Shown here: in pieces, positions 1 through 8,830 of the stretch | Numbering within the stretch: position 1 is the stretch's first letter | How the letters are laid out: every line of letters begins with the position of its first letter | Assembly: GCA_963713275.1 (NCBI GenBank) | Contig: CAVQLG010000022.1 | Location: 14,113-78,112, forward strand | DNA length: 64,000 nt | DNA from: CAIWHR01 sp963713275 | GTDB taxonomy: Bacteria; Pseudomonadota; Gammaproteobacteria; Burkholderiales; Casimicrobiaceae | Direction: 5' to 3' | Notes under the pieces: model-generated | Databases searched by the model: none | Told to the model about the DNA's origin: nothing | The model's input: the letters and a program-made list of their open reading frames with translations, nothing else | Made by a program: the position numbers and the translations under genes

Positions 1-1
1 C

Positions 2-160
2 GACTACACCTATGCCCAGCTGAAGGCGTTCAAGTCCGGGGAGCGCGGCGCGGACAAGCAGGGCAAGGACGTCAACGGCCGCATCATGGTCGCGATCGCG
101 TCCAAGCTCTCCGACACCCAGATGAAGGCGCTCGCGGAGTACACGACCGGGCTGCGCTGA
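2..160 (+). CDS. Cytochrome c (c4/c553-like), C-terminal fragment
   Basis: Only the last 52 codons are in the window; the gene begins upstream. The visible protein has the pattern of the C-terminal half of a class I cytochrome c: a lysine/glycine-rich segment ending in DVNGRIM, where the methionine would be the distal haem-iron ligand, then an amphipathic helix with SDTQMKALAEY before the terminal TTGLR. This helix is typical of c4/c553 electron carriers, which are periplasmic or membrane-tethered. The haem-attachment CxxCH lies outside the window, so the exact subfamily is open. The stop is 36 bases from the end of the oppositely oriented protease gene. Confidence 0.7.
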   Translation, partial: DYTYAQLKAFKSGERGADKQGKDVNGRIMVAIASKLSDTQMKALAEYTTGLR

Positions 161-196
161 AGCCGCCCCGAAGCGCCCGCGGACGCCGACGCCGGA

Positions 197-2177
197 CTAC
201 CTCTCCGGCGAGCACATGATGACTTGCGTCGGGACCGTAGCCTTCGGCAAGCCATCCCGGCGTCAGCCGCAGGTAATCGCGGACCAGCACCTCGGCCGTG
301 TAGCGGTGATTGGTGTTGTAGGTGTTGAGGAAGCGCCACACCGGCCGGGTGCCGGCCGCGCAGGCGCCGGTCCGCGCATCCGGCAGCTGGATGTAGAACA
401 CGTTCGGACTCTCGTAGATCCACGAGTCTCCGAACCGCGCCGCTGTCTCGGCGCACTCCTGCGGGCTCGCCGAATAGAAGTGCGAATCGCCGACCTCGGG
501 GCGCATGTAGAAACGGCACACCGGCATCGTCCCGGCGGGCGCCAACGCCGGATCCGAGTAGGCGAGGAAGCGCAATCCGGTGCGCTCCCAGCCGCGGTGC
601 ACGCCGGTGTCGAGATCGTTGATCTCCACCGGGTTGGTCGAGATGAAGTAGTGGCCGAGTCCCGCGTTGTAGAACTCGACGACCGGAACCACGCCCCCGG
701 GGCTCGCGGCGTTGGGCGTCAGGTACTGGCGCAGGTACGGCAGCGCCTGGTCGAGGCGGGAGTAGTAGTCGGGCGCGCCCGGAGTGCTGCACGACGAATC
801 GCCGCCGAACAAGCCGCCGCGCAGCTCGTAATACCCGCCGGGCGCAAAGAACGTGAACAGCCCCGCGCCGCTGGAACCGTCCTCGGTCACGCCCTGGTCC
901 CAGCGCATCTGGACGAAGCGAAGCGCCGGTGCCGTCGTCGAGATACTCGGTAGCCCTGGGTCGTGCCCTGCGACCATTTCTTGAGGTCGCCGTTGGGATG
1001 GTGAATCCCGGTGCCGACCGCGAAAGCGGGCACCGGCTCCGCCCGCCAACCCGAGAACGACGCGCCGACCGGCGGCGGCTCGTTGAGCCGCACCAGCGCC
1101 CAGTCCCAGTCGTCGCTGCGGCCGAGCAGCATCGCCCCGCCGGTCAGCAGCACGTAGGGCGGGACCTGGGTGTCGCCGCAGGCGATCGCGTCGAAGAACC
1201 AGTAGGTGTTGAGCGTCGTCGCCGCGATCGCCGAGTCGATGCAATGCGCCGCGCTGAAGAAGTACGGCGTGTTCGTCGCCAGCGAATCGCTCGAGCAGCG
1301 TCCCGGTGCACACGGAGGTGCCTCCGTCCGCAGCCGTGAAGACCATCTTAGCGACGGCGTCGGCCGCCTCGCGCAGCGCCGCGGAGGACGGCGTCACGCA
1401 GGCGACGTCGATCTCGCACGGCTGCGACATGCCGATGTCCGCCGCATCCTTCGGGGAGATCCTGCGCAGCCCCTCGCCCGCCACGGCCAGGTGCGACACG
1501 CGCGCCAGCGTGAACCGCAGCGCCGCTGCGGGGACATCGGCCGGCCGATAGACCTCGATCGTCGCCCGGTCGCCCTCCAGCACGGGGGACCAGAACGCCC
1601 CGTTCCGCTGCGCCGCCTCGGCGAGCGCGTTGCCGGGATAGGGCCCGAACGCCTTCGCGTTCGCCGCCGAGCCGATGAACCGAACGGTGACGTCGGGATT
1701 GGTTGCGCCGGTGAGTAGCCCCAGGCGCAGCGCTGCGGCCCCGGCGGAGGACACTTCGACGCGGGCCGCGAAACCGCCGTCGGGAAGCTCGACCCAGCGC
1801 AACGCGGCGCCCTCGATCTGGCGCGACGCCGCCGGGACGGAGCGTCCGAAACCGATTGCCAGCGGCTGCCCCTTGCCGGTGCGCGCTGCCGACCGCGTAC
1901 CCTTGGTCGACCGCGCCGCGTTCGCGGCTTTCAGCGCCGCGCGCTCGGCGCGGCTCGGCGGCGGCAGCACGATCGGATGGCGCGGCGCGTCGGCGGAGAG
2001 CAGCGGTTGCGCGGGCGCGGCCAGGGCGGCGCCCGCCGCCGGCGCGAAACGCGCCGGCGGCACGGCGACGATCTCGCCGGCGCCGGCCGCCATCGCGGCG
2101 GGCAGCGGACCGACCGCGAGCCCCAGGGTCAGAACGAAGCCATGAACGACGGCAGAAACGACGAACGAACTGCGCAT
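197..2177 (-). pseudogene. Secreted trypsin-like serine protease with C-terminal DUF5648-type domain, triply frameshifted
   Basis: The start MRSSFVVSAVVHGF gives a signal peptide ending near AMAAGAG. A lysyl-endopeptidase-like S1 protease domain follows. The catalytic pieces are all visible but not in one frame: His in FSAAHC and Asp in the DDWDWALVRL segment are read in a second frame, while Ser in TEDGSSGAGLF returns to the first. The shifts lie near 1288-1297 (one extra base) and 943-950 (one missing). The C-terminal region (VVEFYNAGLGHYF, GWERTGLRF, RFLNTYNTNHRY) matches the repeats of DUF5648 domains attached to secreted proteases. A third shift near 220-228 restores the ending VIMCSPER at 197; otherwise the frame runs on to 84. 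The frames between shifts look intact, so this is either a very recent pseudogene or sequence error. Confidence 0.7.
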
Positions 2178-2279
2178 GAAGCGCTCCCTGCGACGACCCC
2201 GGGACCGGCACGACGCCGGCCCCCAGGCGAGATGTGGGATCAACGCGCGAGGGAATGGTTCCGCCGACAGGGGAAGCGG

Positions 2280-3194
2280 TCACCATTCGGCCGTGGCACT
2301 GTCTCCGTTCGGCGACGGCTCGGCGGGGCTCGCAAGGCAGCGCTGCAGCGCGGCACGCCACGTCGGAAGCGCGAAGCCGAAGGTCGCCTCGAAGCGCCGG
2401 GTGTCGAGCACGCCGTAACGCGGCCGGCGCGCCGGAGTCGGGTAATCGGCGGTCGCGATCGGCAGCACGCGCACCGCCGCGGTTTCGCCGAGGATCGCCC
2501 GCGCGAAGTCGAACCACGTCGTGCTTCCGGTCGAGCTCAGGTGGTAGAGGCCGCGGCGCGCGGCCAGCCTCGGCAGCCCTTCGCCGACGATGCGCGCCGT
2601 TGCGCGGGCGAGCACACGACACCAGTTCGGCGTGCCCGTCTGGTCGGCGACGACGGACAGCTCCTGGCGCTCGGTCGAGAGGCGGCGCATCGTCAGCAGG
2701 AAATTGCTGCCCCGCAGCCCATACACCCAGCTCGTGCGAAGGACGAGCGCGGCCGCGTCGGCGGCGGCGATCGCCCGCTCGCCCTCGAGCTTGGTCACGC
2801 CGTACACGTTGAGCGGCCCCACCGGGTCGTCCTCGACGTACGGCCGGTCGCTGTTGCCGTCGAACACGTAGTCGGTCGAGTAGTGGATCAGCACCGCGCC
2901 GCCGCGCTTCGCTTCCTCGGCCAGGATCGCGGGCGCCCGCGCATTGATCGCGCGCGCCCGCGCGGGCTCGGTCTCGGCGCGGTCGACCGCCGTGTACGCG
3001 GCCGCGTTGACGATCAGCTGCGGCGCGATCGCGCGCACGCCGCGGACGAGCGCGTCGGGGTCGGCCAAGTCGATCTCCTCGCGATCGACACCCACGACGT
3101 CGCCGCAGGGCGCGAGCCAGCGCGCGAGCTCGTAGCCGAGCTGCCCGAGCGCGCCGGTCACGAGGATCTTCGGAATCCGGGTCGACGGGCTCAC
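2280..3194 (-). CDS. rfbD: dTDP-4-dehydrorhamnose reductase
   Basis: About 304 residues, normal for RmlD/RfbD. It reduces dTDP-4-dehydro-L-rhamnose to dTDP-L-rhamnose, the last step of the pathway, in the cytoplasm. The N-terminus has the Rossmann glycine motif GALGQLG. AAAYTAVDRAE and the SDR catalytic pair in YGVTK follow, with HYSTDYVFDG just before. I chose a GTG start at 3194, which leads directly into STRIPKILVTG; an in-frame ATG 51 bases upstream would add an arginine-rich stretch overlapping rfbC. It is the last gene of the rfbB-A-C-D run, seven bases beyond the rfbC stop. Confidence 0.93.
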   Translation of the reverse strand: MSPSTRIPKILVTGALGQLGYELARWLAPCGDVVGVDREEIDLADPDALVRGVRAIAPQLIVNAAAYTAVDRAETEPARARAINARAPAILAEEAKRGGAVLIHYSTDYVFDGNSDRPYVEDDPVGPLNVYGVTKLEGERAIAAADAAALVLRTSWVYGLRGSNFLLTMRRLSTERQELSVVADQTGTPNWCRVLARATARIVGEGLPRLAARRGLYHLSSTGSTTWFDFARAILGETAAVRVLPIATADYPTPARRPRYGVLDTRRFEATFGFALPTWRAALQRCLASPAEPSPNGDSATAEW

Positions 3195-3201
3195 CGGGCG
3201 C

Positions 3202-3744
3202 TCACGGGTAGGTGTCCGCCAGTGACAGCGGCAGGCCCGCGGCATCCTTCGCAGCGAGCAGCGGCGGCGCGTCGAGCGGCCAGTCGATGCCCAGCGCCGC
3301 GTCGTTCCACAACAGCGTGCGCTCGTGTTCGGCGAACCAGTAGTCGGTCGTCTTGTACAGGAAGTCGGCGGTCTCGGAGAGAACCACGAAGCCGTGCGCG
3401 AACCCGGGCGGGACCCAGAGCATCCGCTGGTTGGTCGACGACAGGATGACGCCCACGTGCCGCCCGAAGGTCGGGGACGAGCGGCGCAGGTCGACGGCGA
3501 CGTCGTAGACCTCGCCGATCACCACGCGAACGAGCTTGCCCTGCGCGCGCTCGATCTGGTAGTGAAGCCCGCGCAGCACGCCCCGGCGCGAGCGCGAGTG
3601 GTTGTCCTGAACGAAGGCGGCGTCGATCCCGGCCGCGGCCAGCGTGCGGGCATTCCAGCTCTCGAAGAAGAACCCCCGCTCGTCGCCGAACACGCGCGGC
3701 AGGACGAGCTTGACGTCGGGAATCGCCGTCGGCGTGACCGTCAT
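3202..3744 (-). CDS. rfbC: dTDP-4-dehydrorhamnose 3,5-epimerase
   Basis: 180 residues, the usual RmlC size. It epimerises dTDP-4-keto-6-deoxyglucose at C3 and C5. The cupin fold is signalled by RVFGDERGFFFESWN, then QDNHSRSRRGVLRGLHYQ with the catalytic His of the RGLHYQ motif, then VPPGFAHGFVVLSETADFLYK, where the tyrosine proton donor would lie. The ATG at 3742-3744 overlaps the rfbA stop by four bases (ATGA), indicating translational coupling. A longer upstream extension in this frame is just rfbA read out of frame. Confidence 0.95.
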   Translation of the reverse strand: MTVTPTAIPDVKLVLPRVFGDERGFFFESWNARTLAAAGIDAAFVQDNHSRSRRGVLRGLHYQIERAQGKLVRVVIGEVYDVAVDLRRSSPTFGRHVGVILSSTNQRMLWVPPGFAHGFVVLSETADFLYKTTDYWFAEHERTLLWNDAALGIDWPLDAPPLLAAKDAAGLPLSLADTYP

Positions 3745-4625
3745 CGCAGCGGCGGCTCGCGCAGCAGCGCGAGCAGGTAGCGGCCGTAGGCGTTCCTGGC
3801 CATCGCCTGCCCGAGGCGCTCGAGGTCGGCCGCCCCGATCCACCCGAGCCGGAAGGCGATCTCCTCGGGACACGCGATCTTCAACCCCTGCCGGCGCTCG
3901 ATCGTCTCGATGTACTGCGACGCCTCGAGCAGCGACTCGTGCGTGCCGGTGTCGAGCCAGGCCATGCCGCGACCCATCACTTCGCACGAGAGCTCGCCCC
4001 AGGCGAGGTACGCCTTGTTCACGTCGGTGATCTCGAGCTCGCCCCGCGGCGACGGCCGCAGCGCGGCGGCGACGTCGAGCACGCGGTTGTCGTAGAAGTA
4101 CAGCCCGGTCACGGCGTAGCGCGACTTCGGGCGCTGCGGCTTCTCCTCGAGCGAGAGCACCTTGCCGCCGGCGTCGAGCTCGGCGACGCCGTAGCGCTCG
4201 GGATCCGCCACCGCGTACGCGAACACCGTCGCCCCGCGGGTCGTCGCGTTCGCCCGCTGCAGCTGCTCCGAGAGGTCGTGCCCGTAGAAGATGTTGTCGC
4301 CGAGGATCAATGCCGAGCGGTCGCCGCCGACGAACTCGCGGCCGATCACGAACGCCTGCGCGAGGCCGTCCGGCGAGGGCTGCACGGCGTAGCGCAGCGC
4401 GAGGCCCCAGCGACTGCCGTCGCCCAGGAGCTGCGCGAAGCGCGGCGTGTCCTCGGGGGTCGAGATGAGCAGGATGTCGCGGATGCCCGCCAGCATCAGC
4501 GTCGACAGCGGATAGTAGATCATCGGCTTGTCGTAGACCGGCAGCAGCTGCTTCGACACCACCTGCGTGACCGGGTGCAGCCGGGTGCCGGATCCGCCGG
4601 CGAGGATGATGCCCTTGCGCGCCAT
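3741..4625 (-). CDS. rfbA: Glucose-1-phosphate thymidylyltransferase
   Basis: 294 residues, matching RmlA. It makes dTDP-glucose from dTTP and glucose-1-phosphate, the entry step to dTDP-L-rhamnose for O-antigen or other surface glycans. The nucleotide-binding start GIILAGGSGTRLHPVT and KQLLPVYDKPMIYYPLS are textbook. ILGDNIFYG carries the metal-binding Asp, and YAVTGLYFYDN and GMAWLDTGTHESLLEAS complete the fold. It overlaps rfbB upstream and rfbC downstream by one to four bases, so the four genes form a tightly coupled unit. Confidence 0.96.
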   Translation of the reverse strand: MARKGIILAGGSGTRLHPVTQVVSKQLLPVYDKPMIYYPLSTLMLAGIRDILLISTPEDTPRFAQLLGDGSRWGLALRYAVQPSPDGLAQAFVIGREFVGGDRSALILGDNIFYGHDLSEQLQRANATTRGATVFAYAVADPERYGVAELDAGGKVLSLEEKPQRPKSRYAVTGLYFYDNRVLDVAAALRPSPRGELEITDVNKAYLAWGELSCEVMGRGMAWLDTGTHESLLEASQYIETIERRQGLKIACPEEIAFRLGWIGAADLERLGQAMARNAYGRYLLALLREPPLR

Positions 4626-5677
4626 CACGCGGCCCCGTAGTTCTGCGAGATCCACTTCTGGTACTCGCCGCTGGTGACCGCCTCGAGCCACCGGGCGTTG
4701 TCGAGATACCAGCGGACGGTGTGGCGCATCCCCGTCGCGAAGGTCTCGGCCGGCGACCAGCCGAGCTCGCGCCGGATCTTGCGGGCGTCGATCGCGTAGC
4801 GCCGGTCGTGGCCGGGGCGGTCCTCGACGAAGGTGACGAGCGACGCGTAGTCGCGCCCCGGAACGAGCTCGCCGAGAATCGCGCACAGCGTGCGCACGAC
4901 GTCGAGATTCCTCATCTCGGCGTTGCCGCCGACGTTGTACGTCTCGCCGGAGCGCCCCCCGGCCAGCACCGTGCGGATCGCCGCGCAGTGATCGCCGACG
5001 TAGAGCCAGTCGCGCACGTTCTGGCCGTCGCCGTACACGGGCAGCGGCTTGCCGGCGAGCGCGTTGACGATCATCAGCGGTATCAGTTTCTCCGGGAACT
5101 GGCGCGGCCCGTAATTGTTCGAGCAGTTGGTCGTGAGCACCGGCAGCCCGTAGGTGTGGTGGTAGGCGCGCACCAGGTGATCCGAACCCGCCTTCGACGC
5201 CGAATACGGGCTGTTGGGCGCGTACGGCGTGGTCTCGCTGAACGCCGGGTCGCCGGGACCGAGCGAACCGTAGACTTCGTCGGTCGACACGTGCAGGAAG
5301 CGGAACGCCGCGCGCTCGCGCGGCGGCAACTGCGACCACCAGGCGCGTGTCGCGTCGAGCAGCGTGAAGGTCCCGACGAGATTGGTCTCGATGAACGCCG
5401 CCGGGCCGTGGATCGAGCGGTCGACGTGGCTCTCGGCCGCGAAGTTGACGATCGCCCGCGGCCGGTGCTGCGCGAGCAGCGCCTCGATCTGCGCGCGGTC
5501 GCCGATGTCGCCGCGGACGAAGACGTGGCGCGCGTCGCGCTCGAGCCCCTCCAGATTGCCGAGGTTGCCGGCGTAGGTGAGCTTGTCGAGGTTGACGACG
5601 GCTTCGTCGACCGCGGCGAGCCAGTCGTGGACGAAGTTCGCCCCGATAAAACCGGCCCCGCCAGTGACGAGAATCAT
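4625..5677 (-). CDS. rfbB: dTDP-glucose 4,6-dehydratase
   Basis: 350 residues, full length for RmlB. It converts dTDP-glucose to the 4-keto-6-deoxy sugar using bound NAD. Visible motifs are the N-terminal GGAGFIGANF, NFAAESHVDRS, HVSTDEVYGSL with the catalytic Thr-Asp-Glu, and YSASKAGSDHLVRAY with the Tyr/Lys pair. It starts at an ATG whose first 30 bases have an almost identical orphan copy 89 bases upstream (5737-5766). First gene of the rfbB-A-C-D unit. Confidence 0.96.
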   Translation of the reverse strand: MILVTGGAGFIGANFVHDWLAAVDEAVVNLDKLTYAGNLGNLEGLERDARHVFVRGDIGDRAQIEALLAQHRPRAIVNFAAESHVDRSIHGPAAFIETNLVGTFTLLDATRAWWSQLPPRERAAFRFLHVSTDEVYGSLGPGDPAFSETTPYAPNSPYSASKAGSDHLVRAYHHTYGLPVLTTNCSNNYGPRQFPEKLIPLMIVNALAGKPLPVYGDGQNVRDWLYVGDHCAAIRTVLAGGRSGETYNVGGNAEMRNLDVVRTLCAILGELVPGRDYASLVTFVEDRPGHDRRYAIDARKIRRELGWSPAETFATGMRHTVRWYLDNARWLEAVTSGEYQKWISQNYGAA

Positions 5678-5766
5678 GGTTGTCTCGGGGACGGTTTGGG
5701 TGAAGGCTCACGTGCGCAGCACGTGATGCCGGAGCCAAAACCGGCCCCTCCGGTGACGAGAATCAT
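5648..5766 (-). repeat. Duplicated rfbB start codon region enclosing a perfect hairpin
   Basis: The first 30 bases of rfbB (5648-5677) recur at 5737-5766 with two mismatches, so MILVTGGAGF is encoded twice in the same orientation. The upstream copy runs into a short dead reading frame. Between the copies, 5708-5726 form a perfect inverted repeat with 8-base arms (TCACGTGC / GCACGTGA) and a 3-base loop. The arrangement looks like a partial tandem duplication with an REP-like palindrome inserted or retained between the units. The rfbB leader therefore contains a decoy start. Confidence 0.8.
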
Positions 5767-5849
5767 CGGCGCTTCCGGAAGGGGTTGACCATGGGATTCA
5801 TGCGGGACGCGCGGGCGGGCGAAAGCGCAGGGCAGGACAAGAGTGGCGG

Positions 5850-5859
5850 ATTCTAGCAT
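5850..5859 (-). promoter_or_regulatory. Possible extended -10 element upstream of the rfb genes
   Basis: Read leftward, the sequence contains TGCTAGAAT, an extended -10 (TG-N-TAGAAT). It lies between the epimerase stop and the duplicated rfbB start. No convincing -35 is seen at normal spacing, so this is only a candidate. Confidence 0.25.
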
Positions 5860-5885
5860 CCGGCCCGCGGGCGGCCGGACCGGCG

Positions 5886-6857
5886 TCAGCCGTAGTACGC
5901 GCGATACCAGTCGACGAACCGGGCGAGGCCCGCGGCGAGCGGCGTATGCGGCGCGAACCCCGTCAGCGCGCGCAGCCGGTCGATCGACGCGTAGGTCGCG
6001 GGCACGTCGCCGTCCTGCATCGGCAGGTAGACCTTCATGGCCGGCCGGCCAAGCAGCCTCTCGAGCGTGGCGATGAACGCCTCGAGCTCGACCGCCTCGT
6101 GGTTGCCGATGTTGCAGACCGCGTACGGCGGTGCCGCCGTCGCCGGCGGCCGCCGGAGAACCTGGACGACGCCCTCGACGATGTCGTCGACGTAGGTGAA
6201 ATCGCGCCGCATCCGGCCGTGGTTGAACACCTTGATGGGCTCGCCGGCGAGGATCGCCCGAGTGAACAGCATCGGCGCCATGTCCGGCCGTCCCCAGGGG
6301 CCGTAGACGGTGAAGAACCGCAACCCGGTCGTGGGCAATCCGTACACGTGGCTGTAGCTGTGCGCCATCAGTTCGTCGGCCTTCTTGGTCGCGGCGTAGA
6401 GGCTGACGGGGTGATCGACGTTCTGGTCCTCGGAGAATGGCAGCGTGTGGTTCGCGCCGTAGACGCTCGAGCTCGACGCGTAGACGAGGTGCGCGATACC
6501 GCCGTGGCGGCAACCCTCGAGCACGTGGCCGAACGCGGTGAGGTTGTTGCGCAGGTAGGCGCCCGGGTTCACCAGGGAATAGCGCACGCCGGGCTGCGCC
6601 GCCAGATGCACCACGTGCGTGATGCCGCCGCCGTGGAAGGCCTGCGCCGCGCCGGCTTCGTCCGCGAGGTCCACGCAGCGGAAGTCGAAACCCGCGCGCC
6701 CCGCAAGGCGAGCAAGCCGCGCCTCTTTCAGCGTCACGTCGTAATAGGGGTCGAAGTTGTCGACGCCGAGCACCGGCACGCCGTCGTCGGCGAGCCGCGC
6801 CGCGACGTGCATGCCGATGAATCCCGCGACCCCGGTGACCAGCACGCGCACGTTCAC
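5886..6857 (-). CDS. UDP-glucuronate 4-epimerase-like NAD-dependent epimerase
   Basis: 323 residues, an extended SDR of the UDP-glucuronate epimerase (CapI/LspL/WbpP-like) type, which supplies UDP-galacturonate for surface polysaccharide. The sequence shows VTGVAGFIGMHVA, then DNFDPYYDVTLKEARL, a hallmark of this subgroup. HLAAQPGVRYSL and the catalytic YAATKKADELMAHSYSHVYG follow, then RFFTVYGPWGRPDMA. The ATG at 6857 overlaps the end of the upstream glycosyltransferase by four bases, so the two are co-transcribed. Specificity among UDP-glucuronate epimerases cannot be fixed from the sequence. Confidence 0.87.
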   Translation of the reverse strand: MNVRVLVTGVAGFIGMHVAARLADDGVPVLGVDNFDPYYDVTLKEARLARLAGRAGFDFRCVDLADEAGAAQAFHGGGITHVVHLAAQPGVRYSLVNPGAYLRNNLTAFGHVLEGCRHGGIAHLVYASSSSVYGANHTLPFSEDQNVDHPVSLYAATKKADELMAHSYSHVYGLPTTGLRFFTVYGPWGRPDMAPMLFTRAILAGEPIKVFNHGRMRRDFTYVDDIVEGVVQVLRRPPATAAPPYAVCNIGNHEAVELEAFIATLERLLGRPAMKVYLPMQDGDVPATYASIDRLRALTGFAPHTPLAAGLARFVDWYRAYYG

Positions 6858-7621
6858 TTCCTCCCCGCTGCCGCGGTGAGCGCACGCAGCTTCGCGAACT
6901 TCATCATGGTGTTGAAGCAGCCGATCGCGATGTGCACGAAGCCCGCGACGCCGTCGAGGAATCCGAGGCGAAAGAGATAGAACCGGACGAAGCGCACCAG
7001 CGGCGACAGCACGATGCGCGCCGCGCCCGCGCGCGCGCCGCGCGCGTGCATCGCCGCCGCCTGCAGCGTCGTGTACCGGTTCTGCTTGGCGAGGTAGTTT
7101 TCCAGCGATTCGGCGGATTCGTGCAGGAGGTCGCCGGGGAGCGACAGCACCCGGCCGGTGGCGACGACGTGCTCGTGCACCGGGTCCTCGGTCCAGCGCG
7201 CCCGCCGGCGGTCGAACAGGCGCAGGTTCCAGTCCGGGTAGCCCTCGCCGTGCCGCAGCCAGCGCCCGAGGAAGCGGTTGCGGCGCGCCAGCCGGTAGCC
7301 GGCGGCATCCCGCGTGCCCGCCATCGCGTCGCTGATCGAACGCGCGAGCTCGGGCGACAGCCGCTCGTCGGCGTCGAGGCAGAGCACCCAGTCGTGCGTG
7401 GCCTGCGCAACCGCGAAGTTCTTCTGCGCGCCGTAGCCCGGAAAGGCCCGGGTGACGACTCGGGCGCCGCGGCGCCGGGCGATTTCCACGGTATCATCGG
7501 CGCTGCCGGAGTCGACGACCACGACGTCGTCGACGAACGCGGCAGAAGCGAGGCAGGCGTCGAGCTCACCCGCGGCGTCGCGTGTGATCACACAGAGGCT
7601 GATGGGGAGCGGTGCGGACAT
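6854..7621 (-). CDS. waaE: Glycosyltransferase family 2, WaaE/KdtX-like
   Basis: 255 residues with the GT-A beginning ISLCVITRDAAGELDACL, VVDSGSADDTVEIA, and DXD-type ADERLS after LCLDA. The middle (GHWL-like RWLRHGEGYPDWNLRLFDRR, then DPVHEHV) and the hydrophobic C-terminal helix RFVRFYLFRLGFLDG are characteristic of WaaE/KdtX beta-1,4-glucosyltransferases that decorate the inner lipopolysaccharide core. It sits divergent from waaC-waaA, consistent with core assembly at the inner membrane. The acceptor is inferred from family and context. Confidence 0.85.
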   Translation of the reverse strand: MSAPLPISLCVITRDAAGELDACLASAAFVDDVVVVDSGSADDTVEIARRRGARVVTRAFPGYGAQKNFAVAQATHDWVLCLDADERLSPELARSISDAMAGTRDAAGYRLARRNRFLGRWLRHGEGYPDWNLRLFDRRRARWTEDPVHEHVVATGRVLSLPGDLLHESAESLENYLAKQNRYTTLQAAAMHARGARAGAARIVLSPLVRFVRFYLFRLGFLDGVAGFVHIAIGCFNTMMKFAKLRALTAAAGRK

Positions 7622-7793
7622 GCGCCCGGACTTCGCGGAGCCCGAGGCTCCGCGCGCGGTTGAACAGCGCGCATTCTACGGGTTTTCCCGTGCCGCAGCG
7701 CCCGCCCGCCGGCGCAGCGCGTTGCAGCACCCGCCGGGTGCGCGCGACCGCGGCGCGGGCACACCCCGGCGGGCGCGGCACGAACGCAACCCG

Positions 7794-8828
7794 GTGAACG
7801 CAGTCGACCGTTGCTCGGGCGAAGACCACGGCGCGCGCCGCGCCGCGCCGCGCCGGCCGGCGATCCTCGTCATCCGCCCCTCGTCGCTCGGTGACGTGGT
7901 CCACGCGCTGGCCGTGGTCGCCGACGCCAACGCGCACCGCCCCGAGCTCGCGATCGACTGGGTGGCCGAGGAGGCCTTCGCACCGCTGGTTGCGCTGCAT
8001 CCGGGCGTGAGGAACACCATTCCGGTCGCGCTGCGCCGCTGGCGGCGCGAGCTCCTGAGCCCCGCGGCCTGGCGGGAATTCGCGGCATTCCGCGCCGAGT
8101 TGAGGCGCGAGCGCTACGTCGCGGTGATCGACCTGCAGGAGCAGCTCAAGGGTTCCGCGCTCGCCGCGTTGGCGCGCGGCCCCTCGCACGGCCCGACGCC
8201 GCGGGGCGCCCGCGAGCCGCTGGCCGCGCTGTGGCACGACATCCGCCATCCGGTGCCGCGCCGCCAGCATTTCCAGGACCGCTGCCGCCAGCTCGCCGCC
8301 GCGGCCCTCGGCTACGCGGTCGATGGCCCGCCGCGGTTCGGGCTCGCGCCGCCGCCGCTGCCGCGGGGACTCGCCCCGGAAGAGCCCTACGCCGTGCTGG
8401 CGCACGGCACGAGTCGCGATGACAAGCTCTGGCCCGAGGACCACTGGCGCACGCTCGCCGCTGCGCTGGGGCAGGCGGGCGTCCGCGCGCTGCTGCCCTG
8501 GGGCAACGACGCCGAGCACGCCCGCGGCAGCCGCATCGCCGCGGGCATCGCCACGGCGCGCGTGCTGCCGCAGCTCGCCCTGCCGACGCTCGCGAGCCTT
8601 CTCGCCGGCGCCGCGATCGCCGTCGGCGTGGACACCGGACTCGCCCACCTCGCCGCCGCGCTGGGCACGCCGACGCTCGCGCTCTTCGTCGCGACCGACC
8701 CCGCGCAGGCCGGCGTTGCGCGCGCGAGCGCGCGCGCGCGCGACCTCGGAGGCCCCGGCCGCGCGCCGACACCCGAGGAAGTCCGCGGCGCGGCGGCGGA
8801 ACTGCTGCGGGCGGCGCCGCACGGCTGA
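7794..8828 (+). CDS. waaC: Lipopolysaccharide heptosyltransferase I
   Basis: About 344 residues. It adds the first L-glycero-D-manno-heptose to Kdo2-lipid A. The GT9 fold is seen in ILVIRPSSLGDVVHALAVV at the N-terminus, DLQEQLKGSALAALARG, and the ADP-heptose-binding C-terminal VGVDTGLAHLAAALGTPTLALF. The N-terminal boundary is uncertain. I chose GTG at 7794 because it lies about 23 codons before the conserved start and no better start is visible; translation could begin later. The waaA start follows two bases after its stop. A CG-alternating tract near 8710-8740 is part of the coding sequence. Confidence 0.88.
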   Translation: MNAVDRCSGEDHGARRAAPRRPAILVIRPSSLGDVVHALAVVADANAHRPELAIDWVAEEAFAPLVALHPGVRNTIPVALRRWRRELLSPAAWREFAAFRAELRRERYVAVIDLQEQLKGSALAALARGPSHGPTPRGAREPLAALWHDIRHPVPRRQHFQDRCRQLAAAALGYAVDGPPRFGLAPPPLPRGLAPEEPYAVLAHGTSRDDKLWPEDHWRTLAAALGQAGVRALLPWGNDAEHARGSRIAAGIATARVLPQLALPTLASLLAGAAIAVGVDTGLAHLAAALGTPTLALFVATDPAQAGVARASARARDLGGPGRAPTPEEVRGAAAELLRAAPHG

Positions 8829-8830
8829 CG

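Noticed and set aside
8710..8745. CG-alternating tract as a repeat element or Z-DNA signal
   Set aside because: It encodes in-frame Ala/Arg residues near the end of waaC and is within the normal range for such GC content.
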